From: an uncultured Eubacterium sp.
Lineage (GTDB): Bacteria; Bacillota; Clostridia; Lachnospirales; Lachnospiraceae
Assembly: GCA_948579355.1 (NCBI GenBank)
Contig: CAPAOV010000003.1
Location: 62,001 to 126,000 of the forward strand
DNA length: 64,000 nucleotides
Direction of reading: 5' to 3'
Below, piece by piece: positions 39,040 through 49,101 of the stretch. The position numbers were made by a program, and so were the translations under genes. Numbering within the stretch: position 1 is the stretch's first letter; each line of letters opens with the position of its first letter. Under the pieces are notes generated by a model. That model worked only from the letters and a program-made list of their open reading frames with translations, was not told where the DNA came from and ran no database searches.

Positions 39040-42000
39040 TCATTTAAAATAATTTACGCCGCTTGCAAAAATCTTTTGGTCTTGTTGCCCGTAAATATTG
39101 ATAGCTACACCATCGCCACGTCGCTCGGAATGCGCCATCTTGCCAAGAACACGTCCGTCCGGACTTGTAATACCCTCGATGGCACAGTAGGAGCCATTCG
39201 GATTGAAATCTTCATCCATCGTCGGATTTCCATCAATATCTACATACTGCGTAGCAACCTGTCCATTCTCAAAAAGTTTCTTGAGCCATTCATCATTCGC
39301 TACAAAACGGCCCTCTCCGTGAGATGCCGGTATAGCGTAGACACCGCCAAGCTCCGCCTCTTGCAGCCATGGCGATTTATTCGTTACCACTTTCGTATAC
39401 ACGGACTTGGAAATATGACGGCCAATGCTATTCGTTGTCAACGTCGGAGAATCCGCCGTCTGGGTAGTTATTTTGCCATATGGCACAAGTCCAAGTTTGA
39501 CAAGAGCCTGAAAACCGTTGCAGATACCAAGCACCAAACCGTCCCTCTTATCAAGAAGTTCGTGTACGGCATCCTGTATTTTCTCGTTGCGGAATACCGA
39601 TGTAATAAACTTCGCTGAGCCATCCGGCTCATCTCCGGCGCTGAAACCACCGGAAAACATAAGAATCTGCGATTCGCGAATCACCTTTTCAAAGGCGTCT
39701 ACACTATCAGTAATGTTTTGTTCCGTCATATTGCAGAAGACAACGCTTTCTGTGTCTGCTCCCGCCTCCTGAAAGGAAATGGTCGTATCATATTCACAGT
39801 TTGTCCCCGGAAATACCGGTATAAATACTTTCGGTCTTGCCACTTTGTGCTTACATACATAGATTTCTTTTGTCTCGTATGTTCCCGTATCTATTTTTCG
39901 CTGTTCGACACCAGAGCGCGTCGGGAATACTTTCTCCAACGTTCCCGTCCATGCCTCTAATGCCTCTTCCAGAGAAATCACTTCTTCGTCACAGACAAAT
40001 TGCGGCTCCGCAAGAACTTTACCGAATTTTTCATATGCGATTCCCATTTCATCCAATAAAGATAAGTCTTCTTCGTTTATCTCCGCCACAATCTCACCGT
40101 AAGCAGGGGTAAAGAAAAATTCTTTCGGACGGTGTTTACAGAATTTAGCGCCAAACTTATTGCCAAACGCCATTTTGGCAACCGCTTCTGCTATTCCGTT
40201 GCCATCCAGCGCCTGTGCCGAGAGAATCACACCATCGCGCATTAATTTTAAAATCTTATCATACTGCTCCATAATAAATGCGAAATCCGGTAAATCATAG
40301 TCATCCCTTTTTATGTTAAATTTAACAAGCCGGCTGCCCGCTTTCTTAAATTCATTTGTAATTACATCTTTTACCTTGGCAACAGCAACGGCAAAGGAGC
40401 ACAACGTAGGCGGTACATCAATGTCGTTAAATGTACCGGACATGCTGTCTTTCCCGCCAATGGATGGAAGTCCGAGCTTCATCTGCGCATCAAACGCCCC
40501 CAGAAGAGCCGCCATCGGTTCACCCCAGCGTTGCGAATCTTCTGTCATCCGCTTGAAGTATTCCTGAAAAGTAAAACGTATCTTCCGGTAGTCCCCTCCG
40601 GCTGCTACAATCTTGGCAACAGAAGTTAATACCGCATATTCTGCTCCGTGATAAGGACTCCAGCTCATTAGATATGAATCCATGCCATAACTCATCATCG
40701 TAACCGTATCGCATTTGCCCTCAAGAACAGGCAGTTTGGCAATCATTGTCTGTGTCGGCGTCAACTGATATTTTCCGCCATAAGGCATATTTACGGTACA
40801 GGCTCCGATAGAGCTGTCGAACATCTCTACCAGTCCTTTCTTGGAACAGACATTCAAATCTGCCAGTTTGTTCAAAAATGCCTCTTTGAAACTATCCGCC
40901 TTATCTACCTGCTGTAAATAATTGTCCTCTTTTTTCGGACTCACTACCTGTACGTCGGTCTCCTGATGAGCGCCGTTAGTATCCAAAAATGCACGGGAAA
41001 TATTTACGATTTCCTTTCCCCGCCATTTCAAAACCAGACGCGGTTCTCTGGTGACCGTTGCCACACATACCGCCTCCAGATTTTCTTCTTCCGCATACGC
41101 CAGCATTTGTTCAACATCTTTGGAGTCGACGACAATTGCCATTCTCTCCTGCGACTCGGAAATTGCCAGTTCCGTTCCATCCAGACCGGCATATTTCTTC
41201 GGCACCTTGTCAAGGTCGACAATTAAACCGTCTGCCAATTCACCAATCGCCACCGATACACCGCCGGCGCCAAAATCATTACACTTTTTAATCAGGCTGC
41301 TGACTTCTCTCCGACGGAACAAACGCTGAATCTTACGCTCTGTCGGCGCATTTCCTTTCTGTACTTCCGCGCCGCACGTATCTATTGATTCGGTATTGTG
41401 CGCTTTGGAAGAGCCAGTCGCCCCTCCGCAACCGTCACGTCCGGTTCGTCCGCCAAGTAATATAATGATATCACCCGCATCCGAATTTTCGCGGATTACA
41501 TTTTTTCTCGGCGCCGCACCCATGACAGCGCCAATCTCCAAACGTTTTGCCACATAATTCGGATGGTAAACTTCATCGACAAGTCCGGTTGCCAGACCAA
41601 TCTGGTTTCCATAAGAACTGTAACCCTGAGCAGCCCCTGTGACAATTTTTCTCTGGGCCAGTTTGCCCTCCATCGTATCTTTCAATGATTTTGTCGGGTC
41701 TGCTGCTCCAGTCACCCGCATCGCCTGATAGACATAACCGCGGCCGGAAAGCGGGTCGCGAATCGCCCCGCCAAGGCAGGTGGCTGCACCACCAAAAGGC
41801 TCAATCTCCGTCGGATGATTGTGCGTCTCATTTTTAAAGAATACAAGCCATTCCTCCTCCTGCGGCCCATTTCCATAATCAATCTCAACGGGCACAACAA
41901 TCGAGCAGGCATTAATTTCATCCGACTCTTCCATATCATCAAGTTTCCCCTCCGCACGAAGCTTTTTCATGCCAAGAAGGGCAATATCCATCAACGAGAC

Positions 42001-42816
42001 AAACTTGTCCTCTCTTCCTTTATACATCTCATCGTGAATCGCTTTGTATTCCCGATATGTTTTCTCTATCGGCTCTTTGTAATCACCGTCCAAAAACGTA
42101 ACGTTTTTTAATTCGGTAAGAAATGTCGTATGGCGGCAATGGTCTGACCAATATGTGTCAAGCACACGGATTTCCGTCATCGACGGGTCTCTGTCTTCCT
42201 CCGTTTGAAAATAATTCTGAATGTGGAGGAAATCTTTAAAAGTCATGGCAAGTCCAAGAGAAGAATATAATTTTTCTAATTCGTCTTCCGGCATATCTTT
42301 GAAGCCATCAAAGATTTTCACATCTTCCGGCTCATCAAACTTCGTCACCAGCGTTTCCGGTACTACCTCATCGGTTTCCCGCGAATCTACCGGATTAATA
42401 CAATATGATTTAATTCGTTCAAAATCTGCGTCGGAAATCTGCCCGCTGAGAACATAAGTCGTGGCAGAACGGATAATCGGTTCTTCTTTTTCATTTAACA
42501 GCTTCACGCACTGTTCCGCTGAATCGGCACGCTGGTCAAACTGTCCCGGCAGATATTCTACCGAAAACACTCTGTCTTCTTCTTTCTTTTTGAAATCACC
42601 CTCGTACACATCATCTACCGGTGGCTCCGAGAACACGGTAACTAATGCTTTTTCATAAGAAGAATCCGTAATTGATTCCACATCATACCGGATTAGAATG
42701 CGGACATCATCCAATGTCTCAATGTTCAGATAATTCTTTAATTCCTGCTTGAGCTCCTTTGCATGTACGGCATAAGGGGCTTTCTTCTCCACATAAATAC
42801 GTCTTACGTTTGCCAT
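39040..42816 (-). CDS. purL: phosphoribosylformylglycinamidine synthase, single-chain
   Basis: 1258 aa, with synthetase and glutaminase fused in one chain (fourth step of purine synthesis: FGAR to FGAM using glutamine and ATP). The synthetase core includes FFKNETHNHPTEIEPFGGAA and LSGRGYVYQAMRVTGAADPT, plus a second half-domain with GGKDSMSGTF. The C-terminal glutaminase has FPGTNCEYDTT, GGFSAGDEPDG, the nucleophile cysteine in LGICNGFQALVKLG, and PASHGEGRFV. GAAGGAG lies 6 nt before the ATG at 42816. It is not next to other pur genes. Confidence 0.96.
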   Translation of the reverse strand: MANVRRIYVEKKAPYAVHAKELKQELKNYLNIETLDDVRILIRYDVESITDSSYEKALVTVFSEPPVDDVYEGDFKKKEEDRVFSVEYLPGQFDQRADSAEQCVKLLNEKEEPIIRSATTYVLSGQISDADFERIKSYCINPVDSRETDEVVPETLVTKFDEPEDVKIFDGFKDMPEDELEKLYSSLGLAMTFKDFLHIQNYFQTEEDRDPSMTEIRVLDTYWSDHCRHTTFLTELKNVTFLDGDYKEPIEKTYREYKAIHDEMYKGREDKFVSLMDIALLGMKKLRAEGKLDDMEESDEINACSIVVPVEIDYGNGPQEEEWLVFFKNETHNHPTEIEPFGGAATCLGGAIRDPLSGRGYVYQAMRVTGAADPTKSLKDTMEGKLAQRKIVTGAAQGYSSYGNQIGLATGLVDEVYHPNYVAKRLEIGAVMGAAPRKNVIRENSDAGDIIILLGGRTGRDGCGGATGSSKAHNTESIDTCGAEVQKGNAPTERKIQRLFRRREVSSLIKKCNDFGAGGVSVAIGELADGLIVDLDKVPKKYAGLDGTELAISESQERMAIVVDSKDVEQMLAYAEEENLEAVCVATVTREPRLVLKWRGKEIVNISRAFLDTNGAHQETDVQVVSPKKEDNYLQQVDKADSFKEAFLNKLADLNVCSKKGLVEMFDSSIGACTVNMPYGGKYQLTPTQTMIAKLPVLEGKCDTVTMMSYGMDSYLMSWSPYHGAEYAVLTSVAKIVAAGGDYRKIRFTFQEYFKRMTEDSQRWGEPMAALLGAFDAQMKLGLPSIGGKDSMSGTFNDIDVPPTLCSFAVAVAKVKDVITNEFKKAGSRLVKFNIKRDDYDLPDFAFIMEQYDKILKLMRDGVILSAQALDGNGIAEAVAKMAFGNKFGAKFCKHRPKEFFFTPAYGEIVAEINEEDLSLLDEMGIAYEKFGKVLAEPQFVCDEEVISLEEALEAWTGTLEKVFPTRSGVEQRKIDTGTYETKEIYVCKHKVARPKVFIPVFPGTNCEYDTTISFQEAGADTESVVFCNMTEQNITDSVDAFEKVIRESQILMFSGGFSAGDEPDGSAKFITSVFRNEKIQDAVHELLDKRDGLVLGICNGFQALVKLGLVPYGKITTQTADSPTLTTNSIGRHISKSVYTKVVTNKSPWLQEAELGGVYAIPASHGEGRFVANDEWLKKLFENGQVATQYVDIDGNPTMDEDFNPNGSYCAIEGITSPDGRVLGKMAHSERRGDGVAINIYGQQDQKIFASGVNYFK

Positions 42817-42864
42817 GCTTTTCTCCTTCCATTTCCTGTCCGTCATAGCAGCGATGATTCATTC

Positions 42865-44040
42865 TTATTGGGCAACACTGTCATCATAGGTCATTGATCC
42901 CAATGCCACACGTCCTTTCCAGAATGGCTGAATCTCCGTTGTATACTGTCCCTTAATAGTATTCGCATACTGCTTATCAAACTGATTCGTCTGCTCCTGC
43001 TCCACAACCGTCTTGCACTGGTTATCATACGCTTTCGGATCATTGTTGTTCACCATCTTAATTACATAATAACCGTCTTTCGTCTCAAGGACATCCGAGA
43101 TATCACCATTTTTCATTTTCTTTACTGTTTTCAATGTCTTCGCATCAAGAAAATCTGTATCCGTTTCAATCAAATCTTTCGTTGCATAAGAGATACCGGT
43201 CTTCTCGTCCGTGCTGCTGCCCTCTTTCAACTCAATGACATCTTTTGTAAAATCCTTTGCCTGAGCGGCTTTCTTCTGAACCTCTTTCATGTCTTTCAAA
43301 GCCTTTTCCAGAACGCTCTTATCCTTTTCTTTTGACTCATTTTTTGCATCTGTCTCTGTCTTGGCAAAAGTATAATACTGCAATGTATACTGACGGTAAT
43401 CTTCTTTGCTTACTGTCTTTTTCAGAGCTTCTTCATCAATATTCAGTCCGCTAATAACTGATTTCTTATACTTTTCACCTAATTCTCTCTTTTCAAAAAC
43501 GGCAGTCACAGTCGCCTCATCCAGACCTTTCATTTTCTTCTGCTTGTCCGTCAGATTTTGTCTTGCCGACTGCACATCCTTTTTAATTGTTTCCTTTTCC
43601 TTATCCGTCAGCGACATATTCTCTTTTAATGCACACATATAGAGAATTTCTCTCTTTTTCAGCTCATCCATAATCGTCTTCTTGTATGTGTCTGCATAAG
43701 TATCACCGTTATCCGTTGTATCTTCCCAATCAAAACTCATGCCGTAAGCAGCATACATATCTGCCATTGCCTCGGTCTGATATATATCATACATTGTTTC
43801 TGCCAGGTTGACACTGTTGGTAACTTCCTTACCATCCTTTGCCGGTCCCTTTACGGTCAGGACGATGCGCGGGCGCAACTGCGTATAGCATACGACAAAG
43901 ATTCCTGCCAAAATAGCAAGTATACCGACAATTACAAGGATTTTGTTTTTGTTATCAAACAGGGAGGTATTTTTTCCCTTTCCTCTTTCCTCTCCGGAAC
44001 CCATTCCATTATTCTTAATGATTTTTTTCGCACTGTTCAT
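42865..44040 (-). CDS. SurA/PrsA-like peptidyl-prolyl isomerase-type foldase, membrane-anchored
   Basis: 391 aa. A Ser/Gly/Lys-rich N-terminus is followed by one membrane helix (ILVIVGILAILAGIFVVCY). A mostly helical Lys/Glu-rich chaperone domain comes next (KKTIMDELKKREILYMCALKENMSL and later LTDKEKETIKKDVQ). The region TVKKMKNGDISDVLETKDGYYVIKMVNN matches the core of parvulin (PPIC) domains, although the catalytic residues are not clear. It probably assists folding of secreted proteins on the outer face of the membrane. It lies 48 nt upstream of purL in the same direction. Confidence 0.78.
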   Translation of the reverse strand: MNSAKKIIKNNGMGSGEERGKGKNTSLFDNKNKILVIVGILAILAGIFVVCYTQLRPRIVLTVKGPAKDGKEVTNSVNLAETMYDIYQTEAMADMYAAYGMSFDWEDTTDNGDTYADTYKKTIMDELKKREILYMCALKENMSLTDKEKETIKKDVQSARQNLTDKQKKMKGLDEATVTAVFEKRELGEKYKKSVISGLNIDEEALKKTVSKEDYRQYTLQYYTFAKTETDAKNESKEKDKSVLEKALKDMKEVQKKAAQAKDFTKDVIELKEGSSTDEKTGISYATKDLIETDTDFLDAKTLKTVKKMKNGDISDVLETKDGYYVIKMVNNNDPKAYDNQCKTVVEQEQTNQFDKQYANTIKGQYTTEIQPFWKGRVALGSMTYDDSVAQ

Positions 44041-44173
44041 TTCTTTTCAGCCTCCATTACTTAATTTAAAAACCCAAAATCATTTTGTATTGTATCATAA
44101 ATCACTGTACTACGCAATATGAACCATAAACATTTCACAATCGGGAAATTCTCCCGCAGTAATGAAAAAGAGA

Positions 44174-44202
44174 TTGACATTTTGTCAGGAACATGATAAG
44201 AT
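44174..44202 (+). promoter_or_regulatory. sigma-A promoter of tRNA-Leu
   Basis: TTGACA (44174-44179), 17-nt spacer, TAAGAT (44197-44202), 11 nt before the tRNA 5' end. Confidence 0.85.
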
Positions 44203-44213
44203 AACTTTCGCAT

Positions 44214-44297
44214 GCAGGAATGGCGGAATTGGCAGACGCGCACGGTTCAGGTCCGTGTGGTAGCAATACCATGAGGGTTCAAGTCCCTTTTCCTGCA
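44214..44297 (+). tRNA. tRNA-Leu (anticodon CAG)
   Basis: 84 nt with a long variable arm. The acceptor stem is GCAGGAA/TTCCTGC with discriminator A. The anticodon arm is CACGG-TTCAGGT-CCGTG, the variable arm TGGTAGCAATACCA, and the T arm AGGG-TTCAAGT-CCCT. T-runs follow directly and probably terminate transcription. Confidence 0.95.
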
Positions 44298-44366
44298 TTT
44301 TTTGTTTTGTGACCGGCAAGCACTTGCCAATACAAAATAAGGAAATAAATTGTTGAGGTGATGACA

Positions 44367-44738
44367 ATGACAATCAATCCCGGAATGCTTCTCTTTTGTA
44401 TTTTGGATTCTTGCATTGCCTTTTTTTTCGTCTATTTTATTACCCGCTCCAAATTCGGCGGCGTTAAAAAGACATTGGCAAGGATACTTGCATCCATATT
44501 GGCAACTCTTGTTTTTATCGTCTATTTTGCCGTTCTGATATGGTTTAACACGGCGCACCGCACCGTATCGCAGGCAGCGCAGAACGTTGTCTATGCGGCG
44601 CCAATTGTTCTTTCTATTCTTATGACAGTATTGACGCTTCTGTCCCAGCCTCCGAAAAAAGAGGAAACGACAGAAGAAACCGAAGAGTCCGAGGAGGAAG
44701 CAGAAACAACCGCCGCAGACGAAACTCCGGTTTCATAA
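44367..44738 (+). CDS. small membrane protein with acidic C-terminal tail
   Basis: 123 aa. Three predicted membrane helices (GMLLFCILDSCIAFFFVYFI, ILASILATLVFIVYFAVLIWF, VVYAAPIVLSILMTVLTLL) are followed by a Glu/Thr-rich cytoplasmic-like tail (KKEETTEETEESEEEAETTA). No family recognised. The start is the ATG at 44367, 8 nt after GAGG; an ATG at 44361 is too close to it. It stands alone between tRNA-Leu and a strong terminator. Confidence 0.7.
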   Translation: MTINPGMLLFCILDSCIAFFFVYFITRSKFGGVKKTLARILASILATLVFIVYFAVLIWFNTAHRTVSQAAQNVVYAAPIVLSILMTVLTLLSQPPKKEETTEETEESEEEAETTAADETPVS

Positions 44739-44776
44739 TTAACAAGTATTTTTTATCTTATAGGAAAGACCGCCTG

Positions 44777-44815
44777 CGCGCCGCAAAGAACTAAAGTTCT
44801 CTGCGGCGCGGTTTT
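44777..44815 (+). terminator. strong terminator between convergent genes
   Basis: CGCGCCGC and GCGGCGCG form an 8-bp GC stem, with a further inner pairing AGAACT/AGTTCT, followed by TTTT on the plus strand. It lies between the membrane-protein gene and the leftward ABC exporter. Confidence 0.88.
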
Positions 44816-44828
44816 CAGCCGCTGCTTT

Positions 44829-46709
44829 TTATGCCAGCTCTACAGCTCCTGTATAGAGCTGGTAATACCGTCCCTTTTTCTTCAGTAATTCTTCGTGAGT
44901 TCCCCTCTCGATAATTTCTCCCTGTTCCAAAACCATAATACAGTCGGCATTTCGCACCGTTGACAGCCGGTGAGCAATGACAAACGTCGTCCGGTTTTTC
45001 ATCAGACGCTCCATTCCATGTTCAATGTGCCTCTCCGTTCGGGTATCAACCGAGCTGGTTGCCTCGTCGAGAACAAGTATCGGCGCCAAGGAGATGGCCG
45101 CGCGGGCAATGTTGAGAAGCTGACGCTGCCCCTGACTTAAATTCGTGCCGTCGCCCTCTAAAACGGTATCATACCCATCTTCCAGACGCATAATGAAAGA
45201 ATGTGCACTCGCTGTCTTTGCCGCCTGCTCAACTTCTTCATCCGTTGCATCCGGACGTCCATAACGGATATTTTCTCGCACCGTTCCACTGAACAGATGC
45301 GTATCCTGCAATACCATGGCAATATTTTCACGAAGGCTTCGCTTCTTATATTTTTTCAAATCTACGCCGTCAATTGTAATTTTTCCCTCCTGAATATCAT
45401 AAAACCGATTCAGAAGATTTGTTATCGTAGTCTTTCCGGCTCCGGTAGAACCGACAAACGCCACTTTCTGGCCTGCATGGGCATAAAGATTGATGTCTTT
45501 TAAAATCATCCGATCTTCTTCGTAGCCGAAATTTACATGCTCCATAATAACTTCGCCTTTTACATCATTCATCTCCAGCGAATCTTTTCCATCCTCTTCC
45601 TCGCATTTCTCGTCCATCAACACAAAGACACGCTCGGCGCCGGCAAGTGCGGAAAAGATAGTATTGACCTGCATAGAAATTTCGTTAATCGGCCGGCTGA
45701 ACTGGCGGGAATAACTGACAAATACCGTCAGACCACCAATCGAAAGTCTTCCGGATAAACAGAACAAACCGCCGATAGCCGCAGTCAGACCATAGCATAC
45801 CTGACCGATATTTCCGATAACAGGCCCCATAATACCGCCGAAAAACTGCGCGTGTATCTGCTTATCTCTCAATTTATCGTTCCGTTTCGTAAAATCTTCA
45901 ACCGCTTTCTCTTCATGGCAGAATACTTTGACAACTTTCTGTCCGGTTACAATTTCTTCTATATAACCGTTCAGTTCTCCGAGCGCCCGCTGCTGCTCCC
46001 GATAATACTTGGCACTGCGTTTCGCTATACTGCCGCCTGCTTTTACCATGACCGGTATCATTACAATCGTTATCAGCGCCAGCCATATATTAATACTTAT
46101 CATGATGACCATTGTTCCCACAATGCTAATCGCGCCAGAAATCAACTGAATTACCGTATTATTCATCAACTCGCCAATCATATCAATATCATTCGTAAAA
46201 CGGCTCATAATATCACCGGTCGCATTGTTGTCAAAGTACCGTACCGGCATCTCCTGCAAATGATTAAATAAATCCCTGCGTATCGCAATCAGGGCGCGCT
46301 GGGATACGCCAATCATAATACGCTGCTGCAAATAGTTGGCAAGCACACCGACACCGTAAACAAGAAGCATCGTAACGACACTCTTTAACAGCTTTGCGGT
46401 TCCGCCCGCAAGCGCCATCTGCCAATCCCCGCCGCTCTTTCTCAAAACAGCAATTTCTGTGGCAGATTGGCGAATTTGGTCAACAATCGGTTTTAACAGG
46501 TAAGAACCCACCAGTGTGGCGGCGCTGAACAACAATACACATAACAGAGCCAACGCTATCCACCCTTTATCTTTTCCCATATAGAACAGAAGACGATGAA
46601 TGGTTTCTCTTGTATTCTGCGGTTTACCACCCTTTACCGCTCCCCCTCTTCTTCCATGTCCCATTGGCGGAACCGGCTGCTGCTTTGCTTTATTCTCTGT
46701 CTGACTCAT
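44829..46709 (-). CDS. heterodimeric ABC exporter, subunit B (canonical ATPase site)
   Basis: 626 aa: an N-terminal six-helix exporter membrane domain followed by an ATP-binding domain. Walker A is FVGSTGAGKTTITN, the signature LSQGQRQLLNIARA, Walker B PILVLDEATSSVD with the catalytic Glu, and the switch His is in VIAHRLST. The N-terminus is extended and Gly/Arg-rich (PPMGHGRRGGAVKGGKP). It overlaps the 3' end of the preceding ABC gene by 4 nt, so the two form one exporter under the MarR regulator, probably for drugs, lipids or peptides. Confidence 0.93.
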   Translation of the reverse strand: MSQTENKAKQQPVPPMGHGRRGGAVKGGKPQNTRETIHRLLFYMGKDKGWIALALLCVLLFSAATLVGSYLLKPIVDQIRQSATEIAVLRKSGGDWQMALAGGTAKLLKSVVTMLLVYGVGVLANYLQQRIMIGVSQRALIAIRRDLFNHLQEMPVRYFDNNATGDIMSRFTNDIDMIGELMNNTVIQLISGAISIVGTMVIMISINIWLALITIVMIPVMVKAGGSIAKRSAKYYREQQRALGELNGYIEEIVTGQKVVKVFCHEEKAVEDFTKRNDKLRDKQIHAQFFGGIMGPVIGNIGQVCYGLTAAIGGLFCLSGRLSIGGLTVFVSYSRQFSRPINEISMQVNTIFSALAGAERVFVLMDEKCEEEDGKDSLEMNDVKGEVIMEHVNFGYEEDRMILKDINLYAHAGQKVAFVGSTGAGKTTITNLLNRFYDIQEGKITIDGVDLKKYKKRSLRENIAMVLQDTHLFSGTVRENIRYGRPDATDEEVEQAAKTASAHSFIMRLEDGYDTVLEGDGTNLSQGQRQLLNIARAAISLAPILVLDEATSSVDTRTERHIEHGMERLMKNRTTFVIAHRLSTVRNADCIMVLEQGEIIERGTHEELLKKKGRYYQLYTGAVELA

Positions 46710-48472
46710 CCTGCCACCTCCTCTTTATCCTTTTGGGAATAATAGATTTCCTGATATGTTTCATTATTCTTTAGCAATTCCTCATGCGTTCCCTGACCTA
46801 CAATGCGCCCCTCATCCATGACGATAATGCAATCTGCGCTCTCCACAGAGGAAATACGCTGTGCAATAATTAATTTTGTCGTCTCTTTCAGCGAAGTTGA
46901 AAAACTTTTTCTAATCTCCGCCTCAGTTGCCGTATCTACTGCGCTCGTACTGTCATCCAGTATGAGAATTTTAGGTTTCTTTAACAGCGCTCTGGCAATA
47001 CACAGGCGCTGCTTCTGACCGCCGGAAACATTTACGCCGCCCTGACCGAGCTCCCGCTCATAGCCGTCCTCAAAATTCCTTATAAAGCTGTCTGCCTGAG
47101 CCGCTTCCGCCACCTCATAAACTTCTTCATCTGTAGCATGTTCATTCCCCCAACGCAGATTCTCCGCAATACTTCCGGAAAACAATGTATTTTTCTGCAG
47201 CACCATCGCCACGCCGTTGCGCAGGTTTTTCAGAGAGTATTCCTTTACATTGACATCATCGACAAGAACCTCTCCCTCATCGCAGTCATAAAGACGCGGA
47301 ATCAACTGTACAAGAGAACTTTTTCCGGAACCCGTGGAACCGATAATTCCTATGACCTCCCCCGGATTTGCCGTAAAAGAAATATTCTGCAATACATTTT
47401 TCTTATGTTTCTTGAAATAGCGGAAACCGACATTGCGGAACTCTATCTTACCAATCTCAACCGTTCTTTCTTTCTGTGACGCCTCATCGTCATTCAAATC
47501 AATTTTCGTTTCCAGCACGGCAAGAATACGCTTGGACGAAGCAAGGGCACGGGAACCCTGAATCATTATCATGGACATCATCATCAACGACATCAAAATC
47601 TGTATCACATATGTAGTAAAAGCCGTCAAATCGCCAACCGGCATATCGCCGACAAGAATCTGCTGCCCGCCAAACCAGACGACAGCTATGATTGTGACAT
47701 TCATCGCCAGCGTCATAATCGGCATCGTCAAAATAACAACCTTTATCGCACGCAGCGTTTTATCTTTCAAATCTTCGCTTGCCTTTTCAAATGTCTCTTT
47801 TTCAAAATCATCGCGAACAAAAGACTTGACAACTCGCTGGTTCGTAATATTCTCCTGAATACGCGAATTAAGTCCGTCTATCTTTGTCTGCATGACATCA
47901 AACCTCGGAAATGCCGTTTTCATCACAAGTCCAAGTGAAATAAGCAGCAGCGGAATGACAACGCAGAACACCAGCGCCAGCCGCCAGTTCATAACAAATG
48001 CCATTATCAGGCCGCCAACAAGCATACCGGGCGCCCTTAGCATCATCCGCAGCGCCATGGCGAGAACATTTTGCAAGTTGGTAATATCGTTCGTCAGACG
48101 CGTCACTAATGAACCTGTAGAAAATTTTTCTATATTAGCAAAAGAGAAGTTCTGTACTTTGCTAAACACATCTTTTCTCAAATCGGCCGCAAAATTTACC
48201 GATGCCTTAATGGCAAAATAAGCCCCCAGAACACCTCCCAGCATCATAAACAACGCCGTCACGAGCATAACCGCCCCGATACCCAGTATATATCCGGTAC
48301 CTTTGGCAGCTACTCCCTCTGCTTCTCCACAGCCATAATTAATTATCATTGACATTAATTTCGGCAAAACAACTTCACCGATAACCTCGACAATCATAAA
48401 AATCGGCCCTAAGATAAAAGCAGCTTTGTATGGACTTACATATTTTTTATATCGTTTCATACTATTTTTCAC
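46706..48472 (-). CDS. heterodimeric ABC exporter, subunit A (degenerate ATPase site)
   Basis: 588 aa membrane-plus-ATPase half transporter. Walker A is IGSTGSGKSSLVQ and the signature NVSGGQKQRLCIARA. Walker B reads ILILDDSTSAVD, so the catalytic Glu is Asp. An Asp here in one of two adjacent exporter genes is typical of heterodimers such as TM287/288, BmrCD or LmrCD, where one of the two ATP sites is inactive. GTG start at 48472 with GGAGA upstream; it overlaps the end of the MarR gene by 11 nt. Confidence 0.93.
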   Translation of the reverse strand: MKNSMKRYKKYVSPYKAAFILGPIFMIVEVIGEVVLPKLMSMIINYGCGEAEGVAAKGTGYILGIGAVMLVTALFMMLGGVLGAYFAIKASVNFAADLRKDVFSKVQNFSFANIEKFSTGSLVTRLTNDITNLQNVLAMALRMMLRAPGMLVGGLIMAFVMNWRLALVFCVVIPLLLISLGLVMKTAFPRFDVMQTKIDGLNSRIQENITNQRVVKSFVRDDFEKETFEKASEDLKDKTLRAIKVVILTMPIMTLAMNVTIIAVVWFGGQQILVGDMPVGDLTAFTTYVIQILMSLMMMSMIMIQGSRALASSKRILAVLETKIDLNDDEASQKERTVEIGKIEFRNVGFRYFKKHKKNVLQNISFTANPGEVIGIIGSTGSGKSSLVQLIPRLYDCDEGEVLVDDVNVKEYSLKNLRNGVAMVLQKNTLFSGSIAENLRWGNEHATDEEVYEVAEAAQADSFIRNFEDGYERELGQGGVNVSGGQKQRLCIARALLKKPKILILDDSTSAVDTATEAEIRKSFSTSLKETTKLIIAQRISSVESADCIIVMDEGRIVGQGTHEELLKNNETYQEIYYSQKDKEEVAG

Positions 48473-48938
48473 GGCTATCTCCTTTCCATCTCTTTTTCAC
48501 CATCTGCTCCATATTATTGTACATGCGCTCAAAAAAATCATATAATTGGTGCAACTCTTGCTGCTCAAATCCCTGATACATCTGTTCGTCCAGTGCATCA
48601 AAAAAGCCGCAGCTATCCTCCACCAATTTGCGCCCTTTATCTGTTAATTCCACAAAATTAATGCGGTTATCTTCTTCTTTTGCTGTCTTCTTAATTAACT
48701 CTGCTTTCTTCAATGCTTTCAGCGATACCGCAATTGTCGCCGGCGATACTTCTAAATATTGGGCAAGCTCAACCTGCGATACAAAAGACTTTTTCGCCAA
48801 TGTCATAAGCAAACGATGCTGCGCCCGATGAATTCCCGTCCCCTCTAAATTACACTCCAACGTACGCCGATGCATCTGATTTGTTACAATCATTTGATGT
48901 GTAACTTCTCTCGTTGTCAGGATTTCTTCCCGCTCCAT
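48462..48938 (-). CDS. MarR-family transcriptional regulator
   Basis: 158 aa. The MarR winged helix is HRLLMTLAKKSFVSQVELAQ followed by YLEVSPATIAVSLKALKKAELIKKTAKEEDNRINFVELTDKGR, including the D-x-R wing motif. AGGAG lies 7 nt before the ATG. It is the first gene of the operon with the two ABC genes, a common arrangement in which MarR represses its exporter until a ligand binds. Confidence 0.94.
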   Translation of the reverse strand: MEREEILTTREVTHQMIVTNQMHRRTLECNLEGTGIHRAQHRLLMTLAKKSFVSQVELAQYLEVSPATIAVSLKALKKAELIKKTAKEEDNRINFVELTDKGRKLVEDSCGFFDALDEQMYQGFEQQELHQLYDFFERMYNNMEQMVKKRWKGDSREK

Positions 48939-48971
48939 TTGTCTGCTCCTTTCCCAAATCGTTTTCTAGCA

Positions 48972-49033
48972 ATTAATCATTTAATAATTAATCATTAGCA
49001 TGTTAATTATATAATTTCTTTTTAAAATGTCAA
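48972..49033 (-). promoter_or_regulatory. promoter and probable MarR operator
   Basis: Minus strand TTGACA (49033-49028), 16-nt spacer, TATAAT (49011-49006). Downstream, ATTAAT at 48972-48977 and 48987-48992 frame an AT-rich palindrome, with a further TTAAT copy near 49003. These are plausible MarR binding sites over the transcription start. Confidence 0.75.
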
Positions 49034-49101
49034 GTGCCCGACGTAACATTTCACATTTTTTTCATATATTATAGTAATCTATGTCCAAAAAGAGGATATC
49101 T

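Noticed and set aside
42817..42864. Purine riboswitch upstream of purL
   Set aside because: Only 48 nt separate purL from the foldase gene, too short for an aptamer, and no conserved purine-riboswitch core is seen.
44185..44558. Minus-strand open frames over tRNA-Leu and the small membrane-protein gene
   Set aside because: Antisense shadows. The plus strand has a promoter, a tRNA cloverleaf and a membrane protein with a ribosome-binding site.
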